The notes under the pieces: generated by a model
Database searches by the model: none
Seen by the model: only the letters and a program-made list of their open reading frames with translations
What the model was told of the DNA's origin: nothing
Program-made: the position numbers and the translations under genes
Shown: positions 25,444 to 32,634 of the stretch, in pieces
Layout of the letters: each line of letters begins with the position of its first letter
How positions within the stretch are numbered: the first letter of the stretch is position 1
Assembly (NCBI RefSeq): GCF_006716065.1
Contig: NZ_VFOL01000001.1
Location: 3,782,001 to 3,846,000 of the forward strand
Direction: 5' to 3'
Source of the DNA: Salinispora arenicola
GTDB lineage: Bacteria > Actinomycetota > Actinomycetes > Mycobacteriales > Micromonosporaceae
DNA length: 64,000 nt

Positions 25444-27183
25444 TTAGTTCGGGTGGTGCGTTGGTCGGTATCGGCGGGTGAGGTGGACCAGGGCGGCGCC
25501 GGTGAGGATGAGCAGGGTGGCGGTGCCGATGGTGGTGGGCAGGTTGGGTCCGGTGATGGGGAGGTCAGGGTCGTCGGGGTCGTCAGGTGCGTCGGGGTCG
25601 TTGGGTGTGTTGGGTGCGTCAGGGTCGTCGGGTGCGGTGATGGTGATGGTGGCGGATTCGGATTGGTTGCTGGGGCAGGTGTTGGTGCTGGTGTGATGGG
25701 CGGTGAGGGTATGGGTGCCGGGTGGGAGTCGGGTGGTGTGGGTGGCGGTGTTGGTGCTGTCCAGGGCTACGGTGGTGAGGTCGGTGTTGTTGTTGCGGAA
25801 GGTGATGGTTCCGGTGGGGGTGTCGGTGGTGCAGGTGACGGTGGCGGTGAGGGTGACGTCCTGATTCGGTGTCGGGTTCGGTGGGGACACCTGCAGGGTC
25901 GTGGTTGATGCCGACGGGACAATAGCCAGACTGTGGAAGCTGCCGCCGGTGACGGCGGTGATCGTGGTGCCGGCCGGCAGGTCCACCGCAACAGGGATGC
26001 TGCTGCTGGTGGTGCTCCCATCGCCCAACTGGCCGAAGGTGTTGGCGCCCCAGGCGAGAGCGGTGCCGGTGGAGGTCACTGCCAGACTGTGGCCCTGGCC
26101 GGCGGCGACGGCGGTGATCGTGGTGCCGGCGGGCACGTTCACCGCAACAGGGGTACTGCTGTGGGTGGTGCTCCCATCGCCCAGCTGGCCGGCGGTGTTG
26201 TCGCCCCAGGCCAGCACGTCGCCGGCGGAGGTCACCGCCAGACTGTGGAGGCCCCCGGCGGCGACGGCGGTGATCGTGGTGCCGGCCGGCACGTCCACCG
26301 CAACGGGGGTGCTGCTGCTGGTGGTGGTCCCGTCGCCCAATTGGCCGGAACCGTTGGCGCCCCAGGCCAGAACGTCGCCGCCGGAGGTCACCGCCAGACT
26401 GTGGAGGCCCCCGGCGGCGACGGCGGTGACCGTGGTACCGGCCGGCACGTCCACCGCAACAGGGGTACTGCTGTCGGTGGCGGTCCCATCGCCCAACTGG
26501 CCAGATGAGTTGTCGCCCCAGGCCAGCGCGGTGCCGGCGGAGGTCACTGCCAGACTGTGGCCCTGGCCGGCGGCAACGGCGGTGATCGTGGTGCCGGCGG
26601 GCACGTTCACCGCAACGGGGGTTCTGCTGCGGGTGGTGCTCCCATCGCCCAACTGGCCCCAGAAGTTGTCGCCCCAGGCCAGCGCGGTGCCGGCGGAGGT
26701 CACCGCCAGGTTGTGGACGCCGCCGCCGGAAAGCGCGGTGACTGTGGTGCCGGCGGGCACGTTCACCGCAACAGGGGTACTGCTGCTGGGGATGGTGGTC
26801 CCATCGCCCAACTGACCGAAGGCGTTGTCGCCCCAGGCCAGCGCGGTGCCGGCGGAGGTCACCGCCAGACTGTGGCCGGCCCCGCCGGCGACGGCGGTGA
26901 TCGTGGTGCCGGCCGGCACGCTCACCGCGACAGGGCTGCTGCTGTCGGTGGTGGTCCCATCGCCCAACCGGCCGGCGCTGTTGGTGCCCCAGGCCAGGCC
27001 GGTACCGGGAGGGCCCGCTACCACCGACGGCACGCCCTGCGCGAGCACGGGCGCCGCGCCGACCGAGGTCACGCCCAGCACGATCGCCGCCATCAGCGGC
27101 ACCGCGAACAGCCCCCGCACACTCGCGGACCGGACCCAGCTTCCTCTCACGTCCGCGACCGTGCCGGTCCAGAAACTCGCCAC
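25444..27183 (-). CDS. LPxTG wall-anchored RCC1-repeat (beta-propeller) protein
   Basis: The protein has 579 residues from a GTG at 27183. It has the same layout as the paralogue at 23154: a nearly identical signal-peptide region, seven RCC1 units, an Ig-like domain, and then an acidic Pro/Asp linker (DDPDAPNTPNDPDAPDD) that the other lacks. The sorting signal is canonical: LPITG, a hydrophobic helix and RRYRPTHHPN. The linker would help span the wall. The two genes converge with about 600 bp between their stops. Confidence 0.9.
   Translation of the reverse strand: MASFWTGTVADVRGSWVRSASVRGLFAVPLMAAIVLGVTSVGAAPVLAQGVPSVVAGPPGTGLAWGTNSAGRLGDGTTTDSSSPVAVSVPAGTTITAVAGGAGHSLAVTSAGTALAWGDNAFGQLGDGTTIPSSSTPVAVNVPAGTTVTALSGGGVHNLAVTSAGTALAWGDNFWGQLGDGSTTRSRTPVAVNVPAGTTITAVAAGQGHSLAVTSAGTALAWGDNSSGQLGDGTATDSSTPVAVDVPAGTTVTAVAAGGLHSLAVTSGGDVLAWGANGSGQLGDGTTTSSSTPVAVDVPAGTTITAVAAGGLHSLAVTSAGDVLAWGDNTAGQLGDGSTTHSSTPVAVNVPAGTTITAVAAGQGHSLAVTSTGTALAWGANTFGQLGDGSTTSSSIPVAVDLPAGTTITAVTGGSFHSLAIVPSASTTTLQVSPPNPTPNQDVTLTATVTCTTDTPTGTITFRNNNTDLTTVALDSTNTATHTTRLPPGTHTLTAHHTSTNTCPSNQSESATITITAPDDPDAPNTPNDPDAPDDPDDPDLPITGPNLPTTIGTATLLILTGAALVHLTRRYRPTHHPN
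25930..27005 (-). repeat. Seven tandem RCC1-unit DNA repeats, inverted to those at 23341
   Basis: Units of about 156 bp repeat with high identity to each other and to the array at 23341-24430 on the other strand. The 5' segments 23150-23340 and 27000-27190 are also near copies in opposite orientation. Confidence 0.85.
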
Positions 27184-27336
27184 TTACCCCTACCCCCAGC
27201 AACGTGCCGAAAATTCACCCGCCGCAAGGTATAAGCGAACGAAGCAGGCCCAGGTGACGAACGACCGGAGCCAAAACGACCAGAACGGCATTCAGCAGTC
27301 GGAGAAAGAGCTCGGTGCAGCGCGGTTCATCCCGGC

Positions 27337-27964
27337 TCAGATGAACACTAGCCGGCTCACGTGGTCGACCCAGGTCTTCGTTCCTTCATGAGACCAGTTA
27401 TGAAGGCACCACCACGCCAGCGGCACCCCGCCCCGGGAAACCGAACCCAGCGCCGGATCCGGAACGGCACCCACCCGGCCGCTCAACCGGGCAGGTGCAG
27501 CCGGCGCGTTACTGCGGCGGACCTCGGTGAGGGTGGTGGTTTCGAGGCGTGCGTGTCCCATGAGTTCGGCGACCAGGACGAGGTCGTGGCCTTCGCGGAC
27601 GAGGCGGATGCCGAAGGTATGGCGTAGCGCGTGCCCGCCGGTGAAGTCGGCGGCGATGGCGGCCTCGGCGGGCGATGGTAGGCAGGATGTCGTGGGCGCC
27701 GCGGGCGGTGAGTCGGCCGCGGCTCTGGTGGAGCAGCAGTGCGGGGCTGTCGGCGCCGGGCCAGGCGGGCCGTTCGTCGTTGATCCAGATTTTCAGGTGC
27801 TCGTGCCGGCCGGCGTGGACGGGGATCTCGTGGAATGTGCGGTTCTTGCTGTCCCGGACGGTGATGTTGCCCTTACGTCCGGCTCGGTGAAGCTGCTCAC
27901 CGGCAGCGTCGGCTGCGTCGCCGAAGCCGCCTACATCTCGCAGGAGTACCTGCGAGGGTCGCAC
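27337..27964 (-). pseudogene. Degenerate tyrosine recombinase (XerC/D-like integrase)
   Basis: One frame carries GNITVRDSKNRTFHEIPVHA and SPALLLHQSRGRLTARGAHD, as in the catalytic domain of tyrosine recombinases. Near 27680 the match shifts frame to GGHALRHTFGIRLV and LVLVAELMGHARLETT, which hold the HxxR motif. The catalytic Tyr that should follow (ETTRRY) is replaced by TLTEVRRSN. With a frameshift, a lost nucleophile and no N-terminus, it is dead. It may be the integrase of the element whose other remains lie at 13.8-22 kb. Confidence 0.8.
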
Positions 27965-28039
27965 ATGCCTAGCAGTACGAGGTAAGGTGCCTGCCGGTAC
28001 GAGGTGTCGGTGCGTGGCCGGCGAGAAAGGGAAGCAGTC

Positions 28040-28393
28040 ATGGACCTCCCCAAAGACCTGGTGGCGGCTTCGGCCACCCCACTCGTCCTAGCGGTGCTAG
28101 AGCAGGGCGACAGCTACGGGTACGAGATCATCAATAGCATCCGCGACCTCTCCGGCGGCGAGCTCGAATGGAAGCAAGGGATGCTCTATCCGCTCCTGCA
28201 CCGCTTGGCCAGCCAAGGCTTGATTGAGAGCTATCAGGGCGTGTCCGCTGCCGGACGAGTCCGCAAGTACTACCGGCTGCTCCCCGTTGGTCGCCGCCAG
28301 CTCGAGACCTGCCGGCAGAACTTCGATCTCATCAGCTCTACCCTCGCCGCGCTCGGACGGCTCAACCACGGAGGCACACATGCCACAGCTTGA
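28040..28393 (+). CDS. PadR-family transcription regulator
   Basis: The protein has 117 residues from the ATG at 28040 with GGGAAG upstream. The PadR winged helix is clear: LAVLEQGDSYGYEIINSIR, then LYPLLHRLASQGLIES and the wing with RKYYRLLPVGRRQLE. It overlaps the following membrane-protein gene by 14 bp. PadR proteins of this type usually repress a neighbouring membrane or transporter gene. Confidence 0.9.
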   Translation: MDLPKDLVAASATPLVLAVLEQGDSYGYEIINSIRDLSGGELEWKQGMLYPLLHRLASQGLIESYQGVSAAGRVRKYYRLLPVGRRQLETCRQNFDLISSTLAALGRLNHGGTHATA

Positions 28394-28817
28394 CGAGCTG
28401 GTCAATCAGTGGTTACAGCACCTAGAGACGTCAGAGCCGGCTCTAGCCCCGCATCTTGACGAGATCGCCGACCACATCTGCGCAGACGCGCAGGCACGGA
28501 TCGACACTGGATCCGACGTGTCAGTCGCATTCGCCGCCGCGGTCGAGGCCTTCGGCGCCCCGCGGGACGTGGCTAAGGACTACCTCGTCTCCGCCCGCCG
28601 TCCGGAACGACGGGCGGCTGCCGGGTATGGGGCAGTGGTCATCGGGGTATCGCTGGTCGTGACGACAACGGCAGTCCTCATTGACAAGGCGTTCTATCCA
28701 CTCGATCCTCGCTGGCTGGCCCTCGGGTTGGTAGTACCGCCGGTGGCGGCCTTGTGCATCGTCATGTGGCGCCTGTCGAACAACCGCGCCGCGTCCCGGC
28801 TTGGAGAACCTCGTTGA
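28380..28817 (+). CDS. HAAS/permease-prefix-like membrane protein
   Basis: The protein has 145 residues. The N-terminal 75 residues resemble the permease-prefix or HAAS domain common next to PadR genes (LVNQWLQHLE, AFGAPRDVAKDYL). Two membrane helices follow (VVIGVSLVVTTTAVLI and LALGLVVPPVAALCIVMW). The 14-bp overlap couples it to the PadR gene, its likely partner. Confidence 0.75.
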   Translation: MPQLDELVNQWLQHLETSEPALAPHLDEIADHICADAQARIDTGSDVSVAFAAAVEAFGAPRDVAKDYLVSARRPERRAAAGYGAVVIGVSLVVTTTAVLIDKAFYPLDPRWLALGLVVPPVAALCIVMWRLSNNRAASRLGEPR

Positions 28818-29048
28818 TCTCCTCCGGCGCCGGCCCTGCGGGTCCCGCTCAGCGCCGGACAGGTGCTGGGCCGACCAGCCGGTGGTGGTGAACCAACCCT
28901 TGGGCGTAAGGGCGAAACATCGTCCACGAAGCACGGCAGCCGGCAGTAGGGAGAGTCTGTGCCCGCGCCTTCAACTCGTGTGACCCGATCCGCGCGATCC
29001 TGGTATCGCCCAACCGAGCGTCAACAGCGTCACGCGCTTCAGCTGTTG

Positions 29049-29474
29049 CTAGACCCGGCTGGCCAGGGCTGATGCCTCCACCAAAAGGTCGTCCAGTTCC
29101 TCGTCCGAGATGGCACCAGCGCCAAGCGTGTGCAGGATGGTCAGGCCTTGGATTCGCCCGGCTAACTTCGGGTCGGTATCCGTGTCGATGCTCGGATCGA
29201 GAGCAGCGTTGATCAGCCTTTCCGCGCTCGTCGCATCGGTCTCGGGGCCGCCGGCCGTCGTGCTTCGCATCTCGCTGACGAAGCGGATCACCTCGTCCGG
29301 GCTAGCGCCGTGCGGGAAGCGGTGGTTTACCGCGAAGTAGAAGACTGCGCCGAGCAGCGTGCCGAAGCCGTCCCAGCCCTGGTCATCGAGACGGGCCTCG
29401 ATGCGGTCGTTCTCGGCGTACTCGCCCTTCACCATCGTGCGGATGTAGGCGACCATGTCAGGACTAATCGTCAC
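29049..29474 (-). CDS. Hypothetical soluble protein
   Basis: The protein has 141 residues, acidic and mostly helical, with GTLLGAVFYFAVNHRFP near the middle and a C-terminal EELDDLLVEASALA. It is the last of four overlapping leftward genes and overlaps the previous one by 11 bp. No family is recognised; its place suggests a partner of the coiled-coil proteins. Confidence 0.7.
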   Translation of the reverse strand: MTISPDMVAYIRTMVKGEYAENDRIEARLDDQGWDGFGTLLGAVFYFAVNHRFPHGASPDEVIRFVSEMRSTTAGGPETDATSAERLINAALDPSIDTDTDPKLAGRIQGLTILHTLGAGAISDEELDDLLVEASALASRV

Positions 29475-30114
29475 GTCGTTTCCTCTCCTGGTGCTTCTTA
29501 GTCATGTTCCACAGGCCCTTGAGACCAACGGCCACCGCTCCGGCCGCCATGATGACCGAGGCGACTGGGTGCTCCAACTGTGGTCGATCTGCCGGCGCGG
29601 CGGGCTTTGGCTGGGTGGTGGACGTCGAGGTGCTACCGGAGCCACCCTTGACCTGCTGGACGAGCTCACGGAACCCTGTCGTCGCGGCCTTCTCGGCGTT
29701 CTGAAGGTTGCCCTCTGTCTCATCAGCCTTCTTGACATGGCGTCGAAGGAAGGCCTCTGCTCTGCTGCCTCGATTCTCTGCCTCAGTCGCCAGGCGCTCG
29801 CCTGAGGGCGATGCTTCACCAGCGCTGTTGCGGTTGGGGGTGGCGCCGGGAGCCACGACGTTCGCGTACGCAGCGAGGTGTCCGGCTGCATTGCTGGCTA
29901 GGCGGGCGAGCCGACCCGCCTTGTCCGCCGCTGTGCGGCTCTGTGTCACAGCCGTTCGGCAATCCTGGTTATCGGTGCCTTGGCTAATCTCCACAAAGCG
30001 GCGATGACCCTGACCGATTTCCTGCTGCGCGTGTTCGGCTGTGACGGCGAGTGTGTCGAGTCGCTGGATCGCCGCGTTGAGCTGGGCCACGACCTCTGCG
30101 ACGAGGCCGTTCAT
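29464..30114 (-). CDS. Coiled-coil protein with C-terminal membrane anchor
   Basis: The protein has 216 residues. Residues 1-140 are helical with heptad-like spacing (LVAEVVAQLNAAIQRLDTLA). A Ser/Thr/Pro-rich linker follows (GGSGSTSTSTTQPKPAAPAD), then one membrane helix (VASVIMAAGAVAVGLKGLW) and a basic tail. It looks like a tail-anchored cytoplasmic rod. Its ATG overlaps the preceding stop (ATGA). It may relate to DUF6244-type actinobacterial proteins, but this is a memory-based guess. Confidence 0.7.
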   Translation of the reverse strand: MNGLVAEVVAQLNAAIQRLDTLAVTAEHAQQEIGQGHRRFVEISQGTDNQDCRTAVTQSRTAADKAGRLARLASNAAGHLAAYANVVAPGATPNRNSAGEASPSGERLATEAENRGSRAEAFLRRHVKKADETEGNLQNAEKAATTGFRELVQQVKGGSGSTSTSTTQPKPAAPADRPQLEHPVASVIMAAGAVAVGLKGLWNMTKKHQERKRRDD

Positions 30115-30371
30115 CCGAGCGCTTTCAGGAACGCTGTCGAACGGTCCTTGGCGACCGCGACTGTCCGCAGGGTCAGCTCTACTTCGCGTGTTGCTTCGGC
30201 GAGGGCGCTGCGGGCCTTTTTCGCCTCCGGATGTTGGCTGTCGTGGAGTGTGGCCAAGGCAAGGCTTCTCAGCTCTGCCAGGGCGGCACCGATGCCCTCG
30301 ATCGTCGTCTTGGCTTGGTCGAGTGACTGGTTGCCGTCCCGGAGATCCGCCTTGACGTCACCAACGCTCAC
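30111..30371 (-). CDS. Small helical protein
   Basis: The protein has 86 residues from a GTG two bases after the previous stop. It is almost fully helical (VKADLRDGNQSLDQAKTTIE, LRSLALATLHDSQHPEAKKA). Size and helicity recall WXG100-like or DUF6244-like small proteins, though no WxG motif is seen. The longer frame to 30560 reads over the upstream gene in another frame and is rejected. Confidence 0.65.
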   Translation of the reverse strand: MSVGDVKADLRDGNQSLDQAKTTIEGIGAALAELRSLALATLHDSQHPEAKKARSALAEATREVELTLRTVAVAKDRSTAFLKALG

Positions 30372-30373
30372 GG

Positions 30374-30493
30374 TCAGCCCAGGACGCTGATGTACTGGCG
30401 CGCGGCCTGGGAGCTGCTCTGAAGTGTTGTGGTGGCGTTGCTCTGCTTGGCTGCCTGGGCGAGCGCGGCCTTCACTTGCTTGATGCTGGCCAT
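30374..30493 (-). CDS. Very small helical protein, first gene of the operon
   Basis: The frame encodes 39 residues (MASIKQVKAALAQAAKQSNA, then TTTLQSSSQAARQYISVLG). GGAAGGACGGC before the ATG is a good ribosome site, and the following gene starts two bases after its stop. It resembles the N-terminal helix of the next protein, so it may be a separate partner or the result of a frameshift splitting one gene. Confidence 0.55.
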   Translation of the reverse strand: MASIKQVKAALAQAAKQSNATTTLQSSSQAARQYISVLG

Positions 30494-30668
30494 GCCGTCC
30501 TTCCCGGTTGACTGTCAGGGCGCGCGAGACGGAGTGGTATGTCCGTGGCGAAGCGAACACTATCCGATATGGATCACACTTGTGCAGCCCCGTGCTACCG
30601 GGAGTGGGCGGTTCGAGTAGGGCATCCCACTCGGGAGAGCGTCTACTCTTGGAGTCCGCGCATCAGCC

Positions 30669-30893
30669 TCAGCGGCGCCGACCTTCGGCCCTCGTGGCGC
30701 GGACGAAAGTGGCCCAGGCTGCTGGAGCGAAGGTCAGGATCGGGCCGCTAGGGTCTTTACTGTCACGGAGCCCGACCTTCCCGCCTAAGTCGGCCGCAAC
30801 CTCGACGCAGTTGCCGGAGCCATTGCTGCGAGTGCTCTTCCGCCAGGTCACGCAGGTCGTGTCCATCTCGTTCACCGCGCGCCATCCTCTCAC
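30669..30893 (-). CDS. DUF397 protein
   Basis: The protein has 74 residues from a GTG that overlaps the upstream stop (GTGA); ATG at 30866 is the alternative start. The DUF397 signature is clear: WRKSTRSNGSGNCVEVA, VGLRDSKDPSGPILTF and AAWATFVRATR. Such proteins almost always follow an XRE/DUF5753 regulator and are thought to act with it, often in development or antibiotic control. Confidence 0.9.
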   Translation of the reverse strand: MRGWRAVNEMDTTCVTWRKSTRSNGSGNCVEVAADLGGKVGLRDSKDPSGPILTFAPAAWATFVRATRAEGRRR

Positions 30894-31726
30894 CGCTCGT
30901 TGATCGCCTCCTGGATCAGGTCGCGGGACTTGCGTGCGCTGGCCGCCGTGGCGACCAAGTGCTCGAAAACCTGGCTGTACTCCCTGACCTGATGGCCTTC
31001 GAGATAGAGGCTACCCGCTCGCGTTTCGACGTAGACGACCCCCGAGTCCGCTAACTCTGGGAAGCTCAGAACGCTGAACGCACTGCCCATCGAACCGTAT
31101 TCACCGGCACCGAACGTAATGATCTGTACGGTGTTGCCGGGTCGGTCTGACTCCTCGATCAGCCTCCGTAACTGGGCACGGAAGGTTTCCACGCCACCGA
31201 CCGGTCGCCGTAGCGTCGCTTCGTCCAGCACCACCCAGAGCTTCGGCGAATTGTCGGACTCCTGGCGGCGCATCCGCAACTCCACCCGACGGTCCACCTC
31301 CTCACCGGAGGAGTCCGGATGCTCGGCATGGATGACGGCGCGGGCGTAGTCGGCGGTCTGGAGTAGCCCGGGAATCAGTTGTGGCTCGAAGGCGCGGATT
31401 TCCGACGCTTCGGCTTCCAGCCCGACGTAGACCCCGAACCAGTCCGGCAGCACATCGTCGTACGCCTGCCACCAGCCGCGCTTGCGGGCGTCCCGGGCGA
31501 CCTGGACGAGCGCGTCGACCTCTTCGCCCTCGACGCCGTACAGGTCAAGGAGGCCGCGGGCGACCGGCGGCATCACCGAGACCTGGGCGTTCTCGATGCG
31601 GCTCAGCGCGGACTTCGAGATGCCGACCTCTTTGGCGGCCTGGTCGGCGGTCATGCCCGTCTGCTCGCGAAGGCGGCGCAGTGCAGCGGCCAAACGTCGA
31701 CGACGGACAGTCGGACTTCCAGTCAT
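30890..31726 (-). CDS. XRE-type regulator with DUF5753
   Basis: The protein has 278 residues from the ATG at 31726. The helix-turn-helix is at about 10-65 (MTADQAAKEVGISKSALSRI). The DUF5753 domain follows with WWQAYDDVLPDWFGVYVGLE and EPQLIPGLLQTADYARAVI. It forms the standard actinobacterial pair with the DUF397 gene downstream. The 275 bp to the divergent DivIVA-like gene should contain its promoter. Confidence 0.92.
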   Translation of the reverse strand: MTGSPTVRRRRLAAALRRLREQTGMTADQAAKEVGISKSALSRIENAQVSVMPPVARGLLDLYGVEGEEVDALVQVARDARKRGWWQAYDDVLPDWFGVYVGLEAEASEIRAFEPQLIPGLLQTADYARAVIHAEHPDSSGEEVDRRVELRMRRQESDNSPKLWVVLDEATLRRPVGGVETFRAQLRRLIEESDRPGNTVQIITFGAGEYGSMGSAFSVLSFPELADSGVVYVETRAGSLYLEGHQVREYSQVFEHLVATAASARKSRDLIQEAINER

Positions 31727-32001
31727 GGGCGTCAGTGTGCCGGAGGTGGACGAACATCGCAATGACATCGTTCCTAATCGGGAGTTGCGTAAAGGGCCGG
31801 GATCGATGCACGATGAGTGAGGCCCCGGATCGACTGAGTTACGAGCGGAGTACGCATCCTGGGTTGCTCGTCTGCCCTGCTGCCGTACTGCCGATCGGGG
31901 CTGCGGTGGCAGGTGCCGGGGTGGGTCGGCCGGGGCGGGGCGGGCCGGTGGACCCACCCCTTCCACAGGTCGTTTCTCAACGGTGAGAGGCAGGTGCTGT
32001 T

Positions 32002-32325
32002 ATGCGCGTCTTCTTCCGGCGTGCCAGGCGTCGTCGGCGGTCGGTCCTCGGGCCGACCTGCTACCGCTCGGCGGCATACCATCCGCTGCGGCCGTGGCAG
32101 GTGCGGGGGCGGCGGTTCCGGTCGACGCCGCTGGGCCGGCGCGGGTTGGACCCGCAGGAGGTGGGGGAGTTCCTCGACCGGGTCGCCGCTGACCTGGCCG
32201 CCGTCTACGACGCGTTGACCAGCAGCCGGCGGGAGACCGACCGAGTCAAGGACGCGTTGCGCCGCTGGCAGTCCGAGCAGGCCCGAGCCCGGCGGACGGA
32301 CCCGGACCCGGAGCTCCGGCGGTGA
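32002..32325 (+). CDS. DivIVA-domain-like small protein
   Basis: The protein has 107 residues. After a very basic N-terminus (VFFRRARRRRRS) comes GLDPQEVGEFLDRVAADLAA and ETDRVKDALRRWQSEQ, the pattern of short actinobacterial DivIVA-domain proteins. The next gene starts at its stop (GTGA overlap). A role in polar growth or as a coiled-coil adaptor is possible but not shown. Confidence 0.65.
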   Translation: MRVFFRRARRRRRSVLGPTCYRSAAYHPLRPWQVRGRRFRSTPLGRRGLDPQEVGEFLDRVAADLAAVYDALTSSRRETDRVKDALRRWQSEQARARRTDPDPELRR

Positions 32326-32582
32326 CCGGCCGCTACGTCGTCCACCTGCCGGTGGTGGCCCGAGACCTACCCGCCGCGCAGCGGCTGGCCCGGGTGCTGG
32401 CCTGTTGGGCGCTGGTGCTGCCGCGGACCGACCCGGGGGAGACCACCGTGTCGGCTGAGGACGCGCAGGACGTACGCCATCGGGTCTTCTGCGACCTGCC
32501 GCTGCCCGAAGGCCGGCGCTGCCTGCTGCGGGACGGCCACGACGGCGCCTGTTCCCGCCGGCTCGGTGGTCGGCGGCCGTGA
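32322..32582 (+). CDS. Small hypothetical protein with Cys/His tail
   Basis: The protein has 86 residues from an overlapping GTG. The C-terminal CDLPLPEGRRCLLRDGHDGA then CSRR has three Cys and a His that could bind zinc. It sits between the DivIVA-like gene and the double zinc-ribbon gene and is probably co-transcribed. Confidence 0.6.
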   Translation: MTGRYVVHLPVVARDLPAAQRLARVLACWALVLPRTDPGETTVSAEDAQDVRHRVFCDLPLPEGRRCLLRDGHDGACSRRLGGRRP

Positions 32583-32634
32583 ACGCGAGAAGTGGGCTCG
32601 CGAGCCCCGCATTCGTGCGTGAAAGGACGGAGCG

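Noticed and set aside
25006..25908. 300-residue plus frame
   Set aside because: It is Gly/Val-rich with no motifs, antisense to the second RCC1 gene and to a minus-strand fragment with better codon use.
23006..27202. Long open frames antisense to both RCC1 genes (for example 23006-24436 minus and 25619-27202 minus)
   Set aside because: They repeat only because the RCC1 DNA repeats; composition is low-complexity and they lack signals of their own.
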